Counted from the first letter of the stretch, positions 8,131-17,083 are shown. The stretch: DNA of 64,000 nucleotides from Parachitinimonas caeni (GCF_030129945.1 NZ_JARRAF010000002.1:186001-250000), one strand, 5' to 3'. Translations and numbers: made by a program. The notes: generated by a model from the sequence alone, not told the origin.

Positions 8131-8984
8131 AGCGTAGTGCCAATCCAGGCAAAGACGGTGGCAATCAGATGGCGATCCTGCAGAAGATCGCTGGCCGTAT
8201 CGTTGCCCCGGCCATGGCCATGCAAGAGATACAGATAGCGGAAGATGCCGTAAACAATGAACGGCACGGTATAAACCAGCTTGTCGGTATGGTGTAGGGC
8301 AATCGTCTCAGCACTCATCGTGTACAAACTGTAGGCGACGATCGTGCCCCCTGCACAGACCGAGATGCACTGATCAAGCAGCGCTGGCGAATAATGCTCC
8401 AGCACCCGTCGGGTCAGCGTACGGTCGGCATCCCCCTCGATCAGCAAAAGCTCCGCCCGCCGCTTCGCAAACCCAAGGAACAGCGTCACCATCATGCCGC
8501 ACAGAATCAGCCAGTGTGACACGCCCAGATGCAGACCCAGCGTACCGACCAGAATCCGCAGCATGAAACCGGCTGCGATGATGAAAACATCCAGAATTGC
8601 GACATGCTTCCAGTGCAGGGAATAGCCCAGATTCATCGTCCAATAAGCGGCGATCAGCGCCGCGGCCATCGGGCTGACGCCGATCCAGGCCAGCGTCACG
8701 GCCACCAGCGCCAAGCCGGCGGCCAGCAGGCGTGCTTGGGTCACACTGATGGCACCACTGGCAATCGGGCGTTTGCATTTGGTGGGATGCTTGCGATCCG
8801 CCTCGACATCCAGCAGGTCATTCATCACATACACACCGCTGGCCACCAGACAGAACGCCAGAAACGCCAGCGCGGCGCTCGTCAGCGTCAGCACATCCCA
8901 CCGGTGAGAAAACGCCACCCCGATCAGCACAAAACCGTTCTTGATCCACTGATGGGGGCGGATCAGCTTGATAATCGACTGCAT
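8115..8984 (-). CDS. Decaprenyl-phosphate phosphoribosyltransferase (UbiA family, DPPR synthase)
   Basis: A 289-residue membrane prenyl-transferase of the UbiA family. The first aspartate motif NDLLDVEADRKHPTK (around residues 62-76) followed by KRPIASG matches the DPPR-synthase subfamily (mycobacterial Rv3806c has NDVRDVEAD...HPTK). The second motif carries GFAKRRAELLL, and YSLYTMSAET is typical of the same subfamily. It transfers phosphoribose from PRPP to polyprenyl phosphate, the committed step to decaprenylphosphoryl-arabinose. The start MQSIIKLIRPHQWIKN at 8984 follows a GAGGGAC ribosome site; longer in-frame readings lack family similarity. It is co-directional with the glycan genes, 52 bp after the GtrA gene. 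Confidence 0.9.
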   Translation of the reverse strand: MQSIIKLIRPHQWIKNGFVLIGVAFSHRWDVLTLTSAALAFLAFCLVASGVYVMNDLLDVEADRKHPTKCKRPIASGAISVTQARLLAAGLALVAVTLAWIGVSPMAAALIAAYWTMNLGYSLHWKHVAILDVFIIAAGFMLRILVGTLGLHLGVSHWLILCGMMVTLFLGFAKRRAELLLIEGDADRTLTRRVLEHYSPALLDQCISVCAGGTIVAYSLYTMSAETIALHHTDKLVYTVPFIVYGIFRYLYLLHGHGRGNDTASDLLQDRHLIATVFAWIGTTLWLIV

Positions 8985-9036
8985 AGTCCCTCGTGACACC
9001 CGTGATGGGTGCCCTATCTTTTCTTGAATAGAATTT

Positions 9037-9051
9037 CTAGGCTCTGTTGAC
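9037..9051. repeat. Single end of the intergenic repeat family
   Basis: TAGGCTCTGTTGACC matches the outer end of the inverted-repeat elements found elsewhere in the window. It is preceded by C, so the junction is CTAG. No matching opposite end was found nearby, so this is a solo end or a remnant. It contains the stop codon of the GtrA gene on the minus strand. Confidence 0.55.
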
Positions 9052-9474
9052 CACAGAAGCCTTGTCGGCAAACGAAAAATATTTGTGGCCCAGAAAACTG
9101 GTGAAAACCGGCACCACCACGCCAACCAGGTGCGCAATGTCTTCGGCGTGCCAGCGCACACCTGCCGCCGGCAACAACCAGCGTGCCAATAACAAACTGA
9201 TTGCCACCGTCTGCACCACCCCCAGCAGATTGACCAGCGCAAAATTGACAAACTGTCGGCGGGCGCTGCCCCCACCGCCCTCAAACACAAATATCCGGTT
9301 CAGCACAAAAGCCGTCACCATACCGGTCAGATAGGCCAGCACAATCGCCGGCGCGTAGTCCAGCCAATGACTATAGCCAATACGCGAGCCAACGTTCACG
9401 GCCGCCGCCGTGCCACCCGCCAGCAGAAACCGCAGGAAGGTGGCGGAAAAATACTCCCGCTTAATGACCTGCAT
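9037..9474 (-). CDS. GtrA-family membrane protein
   Basis: A 145-residue protein with four hydrophobic helices (FLRFLLAGGTAAAVNVGSR opening, then LAYLTGMVTAFVLNRIFVF), the standard GtrA layout. GtrA proteins act in moving polyprenyl-linked sugars or in recruiting the transferases; mycobacterial Rv3789, next to dprE1/dprE2, is of this family. The gene overlaps the FAD oxidoreductase gene by 14 bp. Its last codons and TAG stop lie in a sequence (9037-9051) identical to the end of the intergenic repeat family, so the C-terminal few residues (VVNRA) may derive from an insertion. Confidence 0.88.
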   Translation of the reverse strand: MQVIKREYFSATFLRFLLAGGTAAAVNVGSRIGYSHWLDYAPAIVLAYLTGMVTAFVLNRIFVFEGGGGSARRQFVNFALVNLLGVVQTVAISLLLARWLLPAAGVRWHAEDIAHLVGVVVPVFTSFLGHKYFSFADKASVVNRA

Positions 9475-10759
9475 GCACGGCCTCGGCCAACTGCCGCCCC
9501 AGCTTCACGCTCTCGCAAATCGAACGATCTTCCGGGTAGTAATACGCCGTATCGGCCATCCACAACCCGTGCAGCGGCGTCTTCATCGGCGGCAACATAT
9601 CGAAAAAGCCTGGCGGACAGACCGTCTGCGCGTACTCGTAGCGTGAACAATGGCGCGCCATCACCCAGTCGGGCCTGAAATTGGGGTTCAGCTTCGCCAG
9701 ATAACCAAGCACCTCATCAATCAGCTCATCATTGCTGCGCTGATATTTCGGATGCGTCGTCGGCATATAAAACGGCGCATACAGAATGTGCGGACCAACC
9801 GGATTGAGATTCGAATACTCAATCACACCAGGAATCGCGATACTGGGGTCGTTGATATTGACCCAGAAATTGGGCGTCACCGCATGCTTGAGCTTCAGCA
9901 CCACGCAAGCCACCGCAATATTCTTGATCGCATCAATCCGCTCGCGGAACGCGGACGGGAGGTCTGGCGCCAAGCGTGGCAGATACTGGATCGGTACGGT
10001 GGAAACCACCGCATCGTAAGGATGGAACTCACCCCCCGCCTGCACTCCGCGTACCTGACCTGCCTCGGTCACGACCTTCTGCACCGGCATCCTCAGGAAG
10101 ATGCGCCCCCCCTTGGCCGTGATCGCCTGCTCCATCTTGTTCAGCAACACTTCCGAGCCACCTTGCAGATAGCCCAGTTGCTCCTTGAACAGACTCTTGC
10201 GCGACAAACCGACCCGCTTGATCCGCGTTCCAAGCCAGGCAGCAGAAATCTGGTCGGTGTACTCGTGGAATTTCAGCTCGAACAAGCTCTTCCAAAGCAC
10301 ATTGTAACCCCGCTCACCAATCCAGCCCTTGAGCCAATCAATGACATTGACCCGATCCAGTTCGCGCCAGTCAGACACATTCTTGGTCTTCATCACCATC
10401 GCCGCATAGCGCAGCTTGCTGACCATATCCAGCCCCGGGAAACTCAATAGGGACTGTGGCGTTCCCCACGGATAGAGCTTACCGTCGAAGTAATAGCCCA
10501 TCTTGGTTTCGACCCACTTGAGCTTGTCCGACAAGCCCATTTCCTGCAGCAGGGCAAACAGCGGATCGTCGGTCTTGCAGACAAAATGGTAGTAACGCTC
10601 CAGCGGCAGACCATCAAAATCAAACGTCGCCGACATCCCGCCGATCCGGTCGTCATGCTCGAAAATATCAACATGGTAGCCACGCTTTTGCAGCTCCATC
10701 GTACACATCAGGCCCATCGGACCCGCGCCAACCACGGCGATGCGGTGTTTGTTGTTCAT
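9461..10759 (-). CDS. NAD(P)/FAD-dependent oxidoreductase of the amine-oxidase/UDP-galactopyranose-mutase-like group
   Basis: A 432-residue flavoprotein. The N-terminal dinucleotide motif VVGAGPMGLMCTMELQKRG (9-27) is followed by the acidic residue of the second strand and an RIGGMSATFDFDG flavin loop. The C-terminal FAD stretch lies around HGLWMADTAYYYPEDRSI. An AGGA ribosome site precedes the ATG. Similar proteins often stand in polysaccharide loci, where they are named protoporphyrinogen-oxidase-like or HpnE-like without proven substrate. Here it starts the tightly overlapped part of the arabinan-type cluster; its reaction is unknown. Confidence 0.8.
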   Translation of the reverse strand: MNNKHRIAVVGAGPMGLMCTMELQKRGYHVDIFEHDDRIGGMSATFDFDGLPLERYYHFVCKTDDPLFALLQEMGLSDKLKWVETKMGYYFDGKLYPWGTPQSLLSFPGLDMVSKLRYAAMVMKTKNVSDWRELDRVNVIDWLKGWIGERGYNVLWKSLFELKFHEYTDQISAAWLGTRIKRVGLSRKSLFKEQLGYLQGGSEVLLNKMEQAITAKGGRIFLRMPVQKVVTEAGQVRGVQAGGEFHPYDAVVSTVPIQYLPRLAPDLPSAFRERIDAIKNIAVACVVLKLKHAVTPNFWVNINDPSIAIPGVIEYSNLNPVGPHILYAPFYMPTTHPKYQRSNDELIDEVLGYLAKLNPNFRPDWVMARHCSRYEYAQTVCPPGFFDMLPPMKTPLHGLWMADTAYYYPEDRSICESVKLGRQLAEAVHAGH

Positions 10760-10904
10760 TTAATGTCCTGCCCACCCACTCCGCTGCTTGCACAACAGCA
10801 GAGCAGGCAGAATCACCTTACAAAACCAGACGCAATCCAGGCTCTGCCACAGGTTTTGCCAACACCACAAAACCCTGGTGCAAATCCTGGTTCTGCACGA
10901 TTAA

Positions 10905-11960
10905 TCAAAGCCCCTGCGCCACCAGGGTACTCACCATCTCTTTCAACTTCGCCAGATCACCTGTCATCGCAAAGACCTTGCGACGATGTTCCTGCCCCGG
11001 CAGCAACACTGGTGTGTAATCAAGAACCTTAAGACTTCTTGTCTGGGTACCCGGCATTACATTCGGGTAGTTTTCTGCAGCAAAATTAAACCCAGCATAG
11101 CCACCGGCGTTTCTCGAATTATCCCAGGCCGACTTGCTGTATATACCGACACATCTTGTTCCGCCAGATTGACACCAGGCCATTGCCCGATAACGGTATT
11201 GGCTTGGATCGAATTCCACCATAGCTGCGGTATATACCGGCAACGGCCCACTCCACTGCCCCGCCTCATTCAGCCCCCACAACTCGGAAAACCGGTTGTA
11301 ATCAAAATAAATTGCCGGCACAAAAGGGGCTTTGATCCGCTTTTCCGTGGTGGCATTTTTAATCAGAATGGCGGAACGGGCTGGGCACAAAGGATTACTT
11401 TGATTCCTGTTTACCGTGGCATATTCCAGCTCCACAATTTCCTGATATGGCGCATAAGGCAGCGGCCCAACACGGATAATCGATTGCAATTCCAAGCCTT
11501 CTGGATAAAGTGCCGTGCTGGCCCAACTGGGTACTTGCTTGGTCACAATATGCGCAGTACGCTGATCTTTATAATAAACAATCGCTTTTGGCCGGCTTAA
11601 ATCATCGCCGGCTTCCTGTGGGTTCACCTGGGAATTATGCTCTCCAGAAACTTCGCAGGCATTTTGGTCATAAGAATAAGCAAGGCCATGATTTGCAAAG
11701 AATAAAGAATGCTGCCAAACCCGGCCCGCATCACTTTGATTCAGCATTTCCACGCCATCTATTTTAAATGAGTCTATCGCTCCGCCAAAATCGAATTCGC
11801 CTAATCGGGAAAGTTGTGGCGTGCGAATGCTGCCTACGCCTACCGATATTTTGCCGTTCGACACCACGGCAGAAGTCGGGTTGCCATTGACGTCGACTAC
11901 CGAGGCAATTGCCACACCAGAAGCCACCAAAACAAAACACCATATTGCAATATTTTTCAT
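10905..11960 (-). CDS. Secreted protein of unknown function
   Basis: A 351-residue protein with a signal peptide (MKNIAIWCFVLVASGVAIAS); no family was recognised. The mature part is rich in beta-type sequence, with aromatic and polar strands and scattered cysteines (NACEVSG, NPLCPA, WCQSGGTRCVG) that could form disulfides. The start at 11960 is preferred to a TTG five codons upstream because it begins the signal peptide. Base composition is visibly more AT-rich than in the flanking metabolic genes. It lies 145 bp upstream of the FAD gene and 65 bp downstream of the 780-residue membrane protein, in the same direction. A role in handling the surface glycan is possible. Confidence 0.65.
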   Translation of the reverse strand: MKNIAIWCFVLVASGVAIASVVDVNGNPTSAVVSNGKISVGVGSIRTPQLSRLGEFDFGGAIDSFKIDGVEMLNQSDAGRVWQHSLFFANHGLAYSYDQNACEVSGEHNSQVNPQEAGDDLSRPKAIVYYKDQRTAHIVTKQVPSWASTALYPEGLELQSIIRVGPLPYAPYQEIVELEYATVNRNQSNPLCPARSAILIKNATTEKRIKAPFVPAIYFDYNRFSELWGLNEAGQWSGPLPVYTAAMVEFDPSQYRYRAMAWCQSGGTRCVGIYSKSAWDNSRNAGGYAGFNFAAENYPNVMPGTQTRSLKVLDYTPVLLPGQEHRRKVFAMTGDLAKLKEMVSTLVAQGL

Positions 11961-12025
11961 TTTAATTAACCACAAAAAAACATACCAAAGTCCAAAAAAT
12001 CCTGTTTATCGCCAAGCACCACCTT

Positions 12026-14368
12026 TCATTTCAGGAAACGATTACAGCTCTTGCGATCGCTTTTTACCAAAGCCAGATCGGTATTTTGTGACTGATAGGC
12101 AATGCATAAATCCTTGCTGGCCGACTGCGCATCCGCCGCAGAAGCAAATTGCAGGGTAAAAGCAAAACCCGCATGAATCACATTTTTATTATTCAAATAG
12201 TTGCCAACATCTCGCCGCTCAATTGCCCGCACCTGATAGCTTTGTGGACGACTTGGCACCGCTACAAACAGGCGCTGCACTTTGTCCGCATCGGGCATGG
12301 GTATCCAGCCATTGACCTCCAGTAATGCTCCGGACTGCTGGACGCTATCAATATATCCACCCTGTTTGGAGGCAACCGGGCTGGCAGGGGCTTGGGTCAC
12401 AATATGGAGTTCTCGCGCCATCCAGGCTGGCGCCTCAAGCGAGGCAGGAAGGCTCTGCTGCCGTCGATAACCGTGTATCTCGAATTGCTCCAGCCCGATC
12501 ATCGGCTCAAAAAATGCTGGTCCGGCATGTGCATCCACCTCGACTTTCATTCTTAGCACTTGAGCGGACTGCAAGCGCCCTGGCCATTTTTCAAGCCAGA
12601 GATTGCCAATGTCGAATACCGATTCAAGGTAAGGCGAAACGATAAAGCCCGCCGCCGCACTCCCCTCCGGTATCCGATGCCTGATCTTCCGGCCATCGGC
12701 CAATTCGACCTGCAGATAAACCGGAGGGCGTTTGTAAGCCAGATTAGCCAAGCGCCCCCAAGTGGTCGGGACCAGATGCAAACGGATAAAGACTGGCACA
12801 TTTCGGCTTTGTGGTAAGGCCACCCACTCTCCAAGGGCCATTTGCATACCGGCCAGTGGCCGCAGTTGCTCATGCGGCCGGTCTGCTGCTCGCCGCAGTG
12901 CCAACCAACGGTCCGCTACCATCTCAGCCGGCTGGTACAAGGCAAGCATGGTCGGCCACGATGGACCATCGTCGATGCTCGGATAACGACCGTCGATGCT
13001 GGACAGACCAAACAACAACTCATCCGCCCCCCGCTCGCGCAAATGAACACGGTTGAGTTCCGCCAAATAAGGCGTGTAAGCCGAATAGCTCTGAAAGACT
13101 GGGCGAGGCTGCCAGTGTGCGCCTATTGCAAAAACCAGCGACTGTTCAGTTGGATAAACATCCAACGTACCACCTGATTGAAAGTCGCCAAGTTGCTGCC
13201 GTATCTTGGCACTTCCCTCTTTAAATGCCGCCGCCAAATCTCCTTGAAGCGCCAAAGGCGAATGTAGCCACGCCAGCATGGACTTGAATTGCTGGCAGTA
13301 TGTCGCGACAGCCTCAGAAGCTGCATAACGGGCAGCAGCAGCACTATCGACCTGACCGCGTATTGCCATCAAGGCCAGGCACATCGTCATAACCAGCTGC
13401 AACCGATACTTGGGCCGGATTGATGCTCGGAATAGCACCAAACCGGTAAGGACTCCAAAAGCAATCAACTCATGGACATCCTGCCTGACAAAGGCCGCTT
13501 TGAAGCTGATAAACAATACAAAGCAAAGAATGAGTGATTCCACCGCAATCGACGCTTGCCTATTTTGCCAGCAGGCATGCACTTCTCGCGCAATGAACCA
13601 TGAGGCAAACAGCAGATATACAAGCAAGTGCCCAATGGCACCATTAATGGCCATGTCGGTGTTATAGCCATTTGATATCTCAGACAGGCCCCGCCAGTAC
13701 TGATACACATGCCCCAAGCTTTGTCCGGTTAAAAGCCAACCAGCAACCCAACACAGCACAAAAGTTAGAAATGTGGTCGGGAATCGCTTAGCCCATAAGT
13801 CGTAAATCAAAAGCAAGGCCGCAAGCCCAACACCCATAACTAGAAATGAGCCCTTCATCAGTCCTAGCCATGCCAGCAGCAGGCCGCCAAGGACCCTATC
13901 TAACCTGGGTTCGCGCAACGCCAGCATGCCGGCAAGGCAGCAGGCGAGCATAAAAAAGGTATCGCGAACAAATATGCCGTGACCAAGCCATGCGCTCAGA
14001 AATAGTCCCACAAGCATCAGCCAAGGACTGCGCGTCCCCTCTTGCCAACGCCAAGCGACCACAACCCACAATGCTGCCAATCCGACTTGTTCAGGTATAG
14101 AGGCTCCATGCGCTGACATAGCCGGCATATAGGCATAGCCAATCGGCCCAAAGGTAAACACAATGTCCAGGCCAAATTTCTTGCCATCCATATGTGTCAA
14201 GGCCTGAATCCAAGAAGCATCAAGCCCGGTTTGTGGCATTGAAGGTATAAACGCCACCAACGCAGGCAAGCACAGCAGGAAAAGTAAAACCAAACGACAA
14301 AAAGGCATGAAATGGTGCCGCACCGCCAAACTCGTAGCCAGTGCTCGAGGGGTACCGCTACTAGACAT
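12026..14368 (-). CDS. Large polytopic membrane protein with C-terminal soluble domains, glycosyltransferase-like
   Basis: A 780-residue protein. About a dozen hydrophobic helices fill residues 20-400 (for example LVLLFLLCLPALVAFIP and WVAGWLLTGQSLG). A long extracytoplasmic part follows, containing a beta-rich section (about 540-660) and a last 100 residues similar to those of the 538-residue membrane protein. The start MSSSGTPRALATS at 14368 lies 7 bp after the epimerase stop; a longer reading would overlap that gene. The layout recalls GT-C transferases, which use lipid-linked sugars outside the membrane. No catalytic motif could be assigned with certainty. The first half is more AT-rich than the neighbours. 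Confidence 0.65.
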   Translation of the reverse strand: MSSSGTPRALATSLAVRHHFMPFCRLVLLFLLCLPALVAFIPSMPQTGLDASWIQALTHMDGKKFGLDIVFTFGPIGYAYMPAMSAHGASIPEQVGLAALWVVVAWRWQEGTRSPWLMLVGLFLSAWLGHGIFVRDTFFMLACCLAGMLALREPRLDRVLGGLLLAWLGLMKGSFLVMGVGLAALLLIYDLWAKRFPTTFLTFVLCWVAGWLLTGQSLGHVYQYWRGLSEISNGYNTDMAINGAIGHLLVYLLFASWFIAREVHACWQNRQASIAVESLILCFVLFISFKAAFVRQDVHELIAFGVLTGLVLFRASIRPKYRLQLVMTMCLALMAIRGQVDSAAAARYAASEAVATYCQQFKSMLAWLHSPLALQGDLAAAFKEGSAKIRQQLGDFQSGGTLDVYPTEQSLVFAIGAHWQPRPVFQSYSAYTPYLAELNRVHLRERGADELLFGLSSIDGRYPSIDDGPSWPTMLALYQPAEMVADRWLALRRAADRPHEQLRPLAGMQMALGEWVALPQSRNVPVFIRLHLVPTTWGRLANLAYKRPPVYLQVELADGRKIRHRIPEGSAAAGFIVSPYLESVFDIGNLWLEKWPGRLQSAQVLRMKVEVDAHAGPAFFEPMIGLEQFEIHGYRRQQSLPASLEAPAWMARELHIVTQAPASPVASKQGGYIDSVQQSGALLEVNGWIPMPDADKVQRLFVAVPSRPQSYQVRAIERRDVGNYLNNKNVIHAGFAFTLQFASAADAQSASKDLCIAYQSQNTDLALVKSDRKSCNRFLK

Positions 14369-14375
14369 AGAGAGC

Positions 14376-15320
14376 CTACCTCTCCAGCGCAATAGCGCAA
14401 TAACGCGGATCGGTGAAGGTCTCTTTGATGGCGACGTCGAATGGGGTGGGGGTGATGTCGAACAGGGCTTTGATATCAACGCCGCTGAAATCGTCGCCGG
14501 CGGTCAGAGCTTTCAGTTGCGAGGCGGTGAATGGGGGTTGTTTGCTGAATAGGGCATAGACTTTCAGCAAAGCATAAAACAGACCGTAGGGAATATGAAC
14601 GATCGGGGTTTTGAGCTGTTTGGCCTTGCGGATGGCGTGGATGATATCGACGTAGTCCACCCGCTCCTGGCCGACAATATCGTATACCGCACCTTTGGGC
14701 TGGTTCTCGATGCAATGGATGATGACGCGGCAGAAGTCACGGTTATAAAGAGGTTGGCGCATGTACCGGCCATGCCCAGGGATCGGGAAGACCGGGGCTT
14801 TTTCCATGAAGCGGGATAGCCAGCCGAAGTGTTTGGGGTCAAACCAGCCAAACATCAGGGTAGGACGCAATGTGCAATGCGCCAACCCCGAGGCAGCCAC
14901 CAGCTTTTCCTGATCTTTCTTGGTGTTGGTGTAGTCATCATCGGCGACCGAGTTGACCACGGACGAGCTGATATGCACCAGAAATGGCTGCACCGGCTGA
15001 CGACGGATCACCTCCAGCACCTTGCCGGTAGCCTCGACATTGTTGCGGGCAAAGATGGCATTACCCAGGCCGGTAATCTGGGCATGCAGTTGCACCACTA
15101 CTTCGGCACCCTCGAATTCGGCTTCCCAGCTACCCGAATCAAGGAGATCGGCTTCCACCACTCGCACGCCAGGGTTCAGATCGCGCAGGACTTTCAAATT
15201 TGGGCCGTGCTTGTCGATAGCCACCAGATTGGTGTAGCCACGTTCGCGCAGCAGCAGGACCAGATTCTGGCCAACCAGTCCGGCAGCGCCGGTAACGATG
15301 ATTTTGGAATTGGGGTTCAT
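14376..15320 (-). CDS. NAD-dependent epimerase/dehydratase family protein
   Basis: A 314-residue extended short-chain dehydrogenase. The N-terminal Rossmann motif is IIVTGAAGLVGQNLVLL (GxxGxxG). Instead of a standard YxxxK, the segment SSSVVNSVADDDYTNTKKDQE carries the Tyr and Lys, as in atypical SDR epimerases. A CAGGAG ribosome site precedes the ATG at 15320. It is the first gene of the leftward glycan cluster and is followed after 7 bp by the large membrane protein. It probably makes or changes a nucleotide sugar or a lipid-linked sugar; the substrate is not predictable. Confidence 0.82.
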   Translation of the reverse strand: MNPNSKIIVTGAAGLVGQNLVLLLRERGYTNLVAIDKHGPNLKVLRDLNPGVRVVEADLLDSGSWEAEFEGAEVVVQLHAQITGLGNAIFARNNVEATGKVLEVIRRQPVQPFLVHISSSVVNSVADDDYTNTKKDQEKLVAASGLAHCTLRPTLMFGWFDPKHFGWLSRFMEKAPVFPIPGHGRYMRQPLYNRDFCRVIIHCIENQPKGAVYDIVGQERVDYVDIIHAIRKAKQLKTPIVHIPYGLFYALLKVYALFSKQPPFTASQLKALTAGDDFSGVDIKALFDITPTPFDVAIKETFTDPRYCAIALER

Positions 15321-15833
15321 GGTGCGCTCCTGTTGGGCGGCGACCATGTCAAGACATGCATTGCAGCGGGAGGAAAGGGGGTATGCCGCTACGCCGGGTC
15401 GCCGGTCGCCCTGTGGCAAGGCGCTGCTCGCATAAGGGAATGACCTCCCCCATTGCAGCTTCCCTGCCGGGCAAAACCGGCAATTTTAACCTACTTAACC
15501 CGTCACAACGAATGCTTACATCAGCCTTTCGGGTGATATTGGTTACTTTTCACAACGAGCAAAAACACTATTGCAGTCCCCGGCATCCGGCCGGTCGAGC
15601 CCATATATCGGTCTTGACCAGACGCTGCTGCCGTTTTATCTCCGGATCGCATTCGTCGGATTTGGGCCTGATGCAAGGCGAAAGGTGTGCCGCCTAGCAG
15701 CAAGCCATGCGGTTTCCCGTCTGAGCGCACAGGCTGTAAGACCTGCGATGCCAGCCAACAGCCTGGCCGCCAACGTGGTAGCCGGCCCCAATCCGGCGCC
15801 ACCGGAAACAAACGATCAACGGCCAGGGTCTCT
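15321..15833. other. Intergenic region with a decayed repeat copy
   Basis: This 513-bp stretch lies upstream of the glycan cluster and downstream of the methionine gamma-lyase gene. No convincing gene was found. Short open frames here have no family similarity and overlap the repeat remnant at 15620-15740. The cluster promoter should lie within about 200 bp of 15320 but no clear sigma-70 pair stood out. Confidence 0.5.
15620..15740. repeat. Decayed copy of the 118-bp inverted-repeat element
   Basis: AGACGCTGCTGCCGTTTTA at 15620 resembles the element end AGGCGCTGTTGACGTTTT. The following CGGATCGCATTCGTCGGAT and GCCTGATGCAAGGCGAAAG match, in reverse orientation, the interior of the intact copy at 59661-59778. 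The far end is eroded. This shared interior shows that the copies are one dispersed family and not just chance palindromes. Confidence 0.6.
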
Positions 15834-17027
15834 TCAACGCTTGATGGCATCGAAGCCAGTGCCAAGGTCAGCCACGATATCGCTCACGGTTTCCAGCCCG
15901 ACTGACAGGCGGATCAGGCCATCGGAAATGCCATATTGTGCGCGCTCTTCCGGCGTGTAGGTCGAGTGGGTCATGGTAGCCGGGTGCTGGATCAAGGTTT
16001 CTGCGTCACCCAGGCTCACGGCACGCACAATCATTTGCAGCGAGTTCATAAAGCGGCGCCCCGCTTCGATGCCATCCTTGAGTTCGAATGCCAGCATACC
16101 GCCAAACCCACGCATCTGCCGGCAGGCCAGTTCGTGCTGGGGGAAGGTCTTGAGTCCGGGGTAGTGCACAACCGCGACTTCAGGTCGCGCCTGCAGGAAC
16201 TCGGCAATCTGCATCGCGCTCTGGCTATGGCGCTCCAGACGCAGCTCCAGGGTCTTCAACCCGCGCAATATCAGGAAGGCGTCAAACGGCGACAGAACGG
16301 CGCCAGTCATGTCCTTCAGACCATAAAAACGCACCTGCTGGATGGTTTCCGCGTCGCCGATCAGAATACCGGCGGTCAGATCGCCATGTCCGCCCAGGTA
16401 TTTGGTCGCGGAATGCACCACCAGATCGGCGCCCAGCAGGATGGGGTTCTGCAGGGCCGGGCTGCAGTAGGTGTTATCGACCATAACCTTGGCACCACGC
16501 TTATGGGCAGCGGCGGCAATGGCCTCGATGTCCACCAGCCGCATATTAGGATTGGCGGGTGTCTCGAAATAGACCAGACGGGTGCGGTCACTCATCGCAT
16601 CCGGCAGATTAGCCGGCTCGGTCAGGTCAATGTGGCGGATGGTGATGCCAAACTTGGCCAGACCATGCGTCAGAAAAGCAAATGTACAGCCATAGAGGGT
16701 CTTATCGACGACGATTTCGTCGCCGGGCTGCAACAGGGTCCACATGGCAGCGGTAATGGCACCCATTCCCGAAGCAAAGGCCAGCGCCGCTTCGCCCCCC
16801 TCCAGCGCTGCAACGCGCTGCTCCAGCAGGTTGAGGGTGGGATTACCCAGGCGGGTATAGATATAACCGCTTTCCTCACCGGCAAAACGGGCGCCACCTT
16901 GCTCGACGGTATCAAATGCAAAGGTCGAAGTCAGGTGCAGCGGAGGGGTCAACGCGCCCAAGGCATCAGCAGGCTTATAGCCGTGGTGAATGGCGCGGGT
17001 GGCAAAGCCCTTGGAATGGGTGCTCAT
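15834..17027 (-). CDS. mdeA: L-methionine gamma-lyase (PLP-dependent)
   Basis: A 397-residue Cys/Met metabolism PLP enzyme that splits methionine into methanethiol, ammonia and 2-oxobutyrate. The PLP lysine is Lys209 in SATKYLGGHGD. The active-site Tyr112 and Cys114 in LYGCTFAF are the marks that separate gamma-lyases from O-succinylhomoserine sulfhydrylases and cystathionine enzymes. VDNTYCSPALQNP and SMTHSSYTPEER-like MTHSTYTPEERAQYGIS agree with the Pseudomonas putida enzyme. It is the last gene of an E1-E2-E3 operon, 56 bp after the E3 gene, which supplies a way to oxidise the 2-oxobutyrate. O-succinylhomoserine sulfhydrylase remains a less likely alternative. Confidence 0.88.
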   Translation of the reverse strand: MSTHSKGFATRAIHHGYKPADALGALTPPLHLTSTFAFDTVEQGGARFAGEESGYIYTRLGNPTLNLLEQRVAALEGGEAALAFASGMGAITAAMWTLLQPGDEIVVDKTLYGCTFAFLTHGLAKFGITIRHIDLTEPANLPDAMSDRTRLVYFETPANPNMRLVDIEAIAAAAHKRGAKVMVDNTYCSPALQNPILLGADLVVHSATKYLGGHGDLTAGILIGDAETIQQVRFYGLKDMTGAVLSPFDAFLILRGLKTLELRLERHSQSAMQIAEFLQARPEVAVVHYPGLKTFPQHELACRQMRGFGGMLAFELKDGIEAGRRFMNSLQMIVRAVSLGDAETLIQHPATMTHSTYTPEERAQYGISDGLIRLSVGLETVSDIVADLGTGFDAIKR

Positions 17028-17083
17028 GATGCAGTCTCCTGTTGGCGCCTCGTGGGCGCCTTGGTCAAATCAGCTTGGTCAGT

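Noticed and set aside
15521-15865. 114-codon minus-strand frame upstream of the glycan cluster
   Set aside because: It overlaps the end of the methionine gamma-lyase gene and the decayed repeat, and its sequence resembles no protein family.
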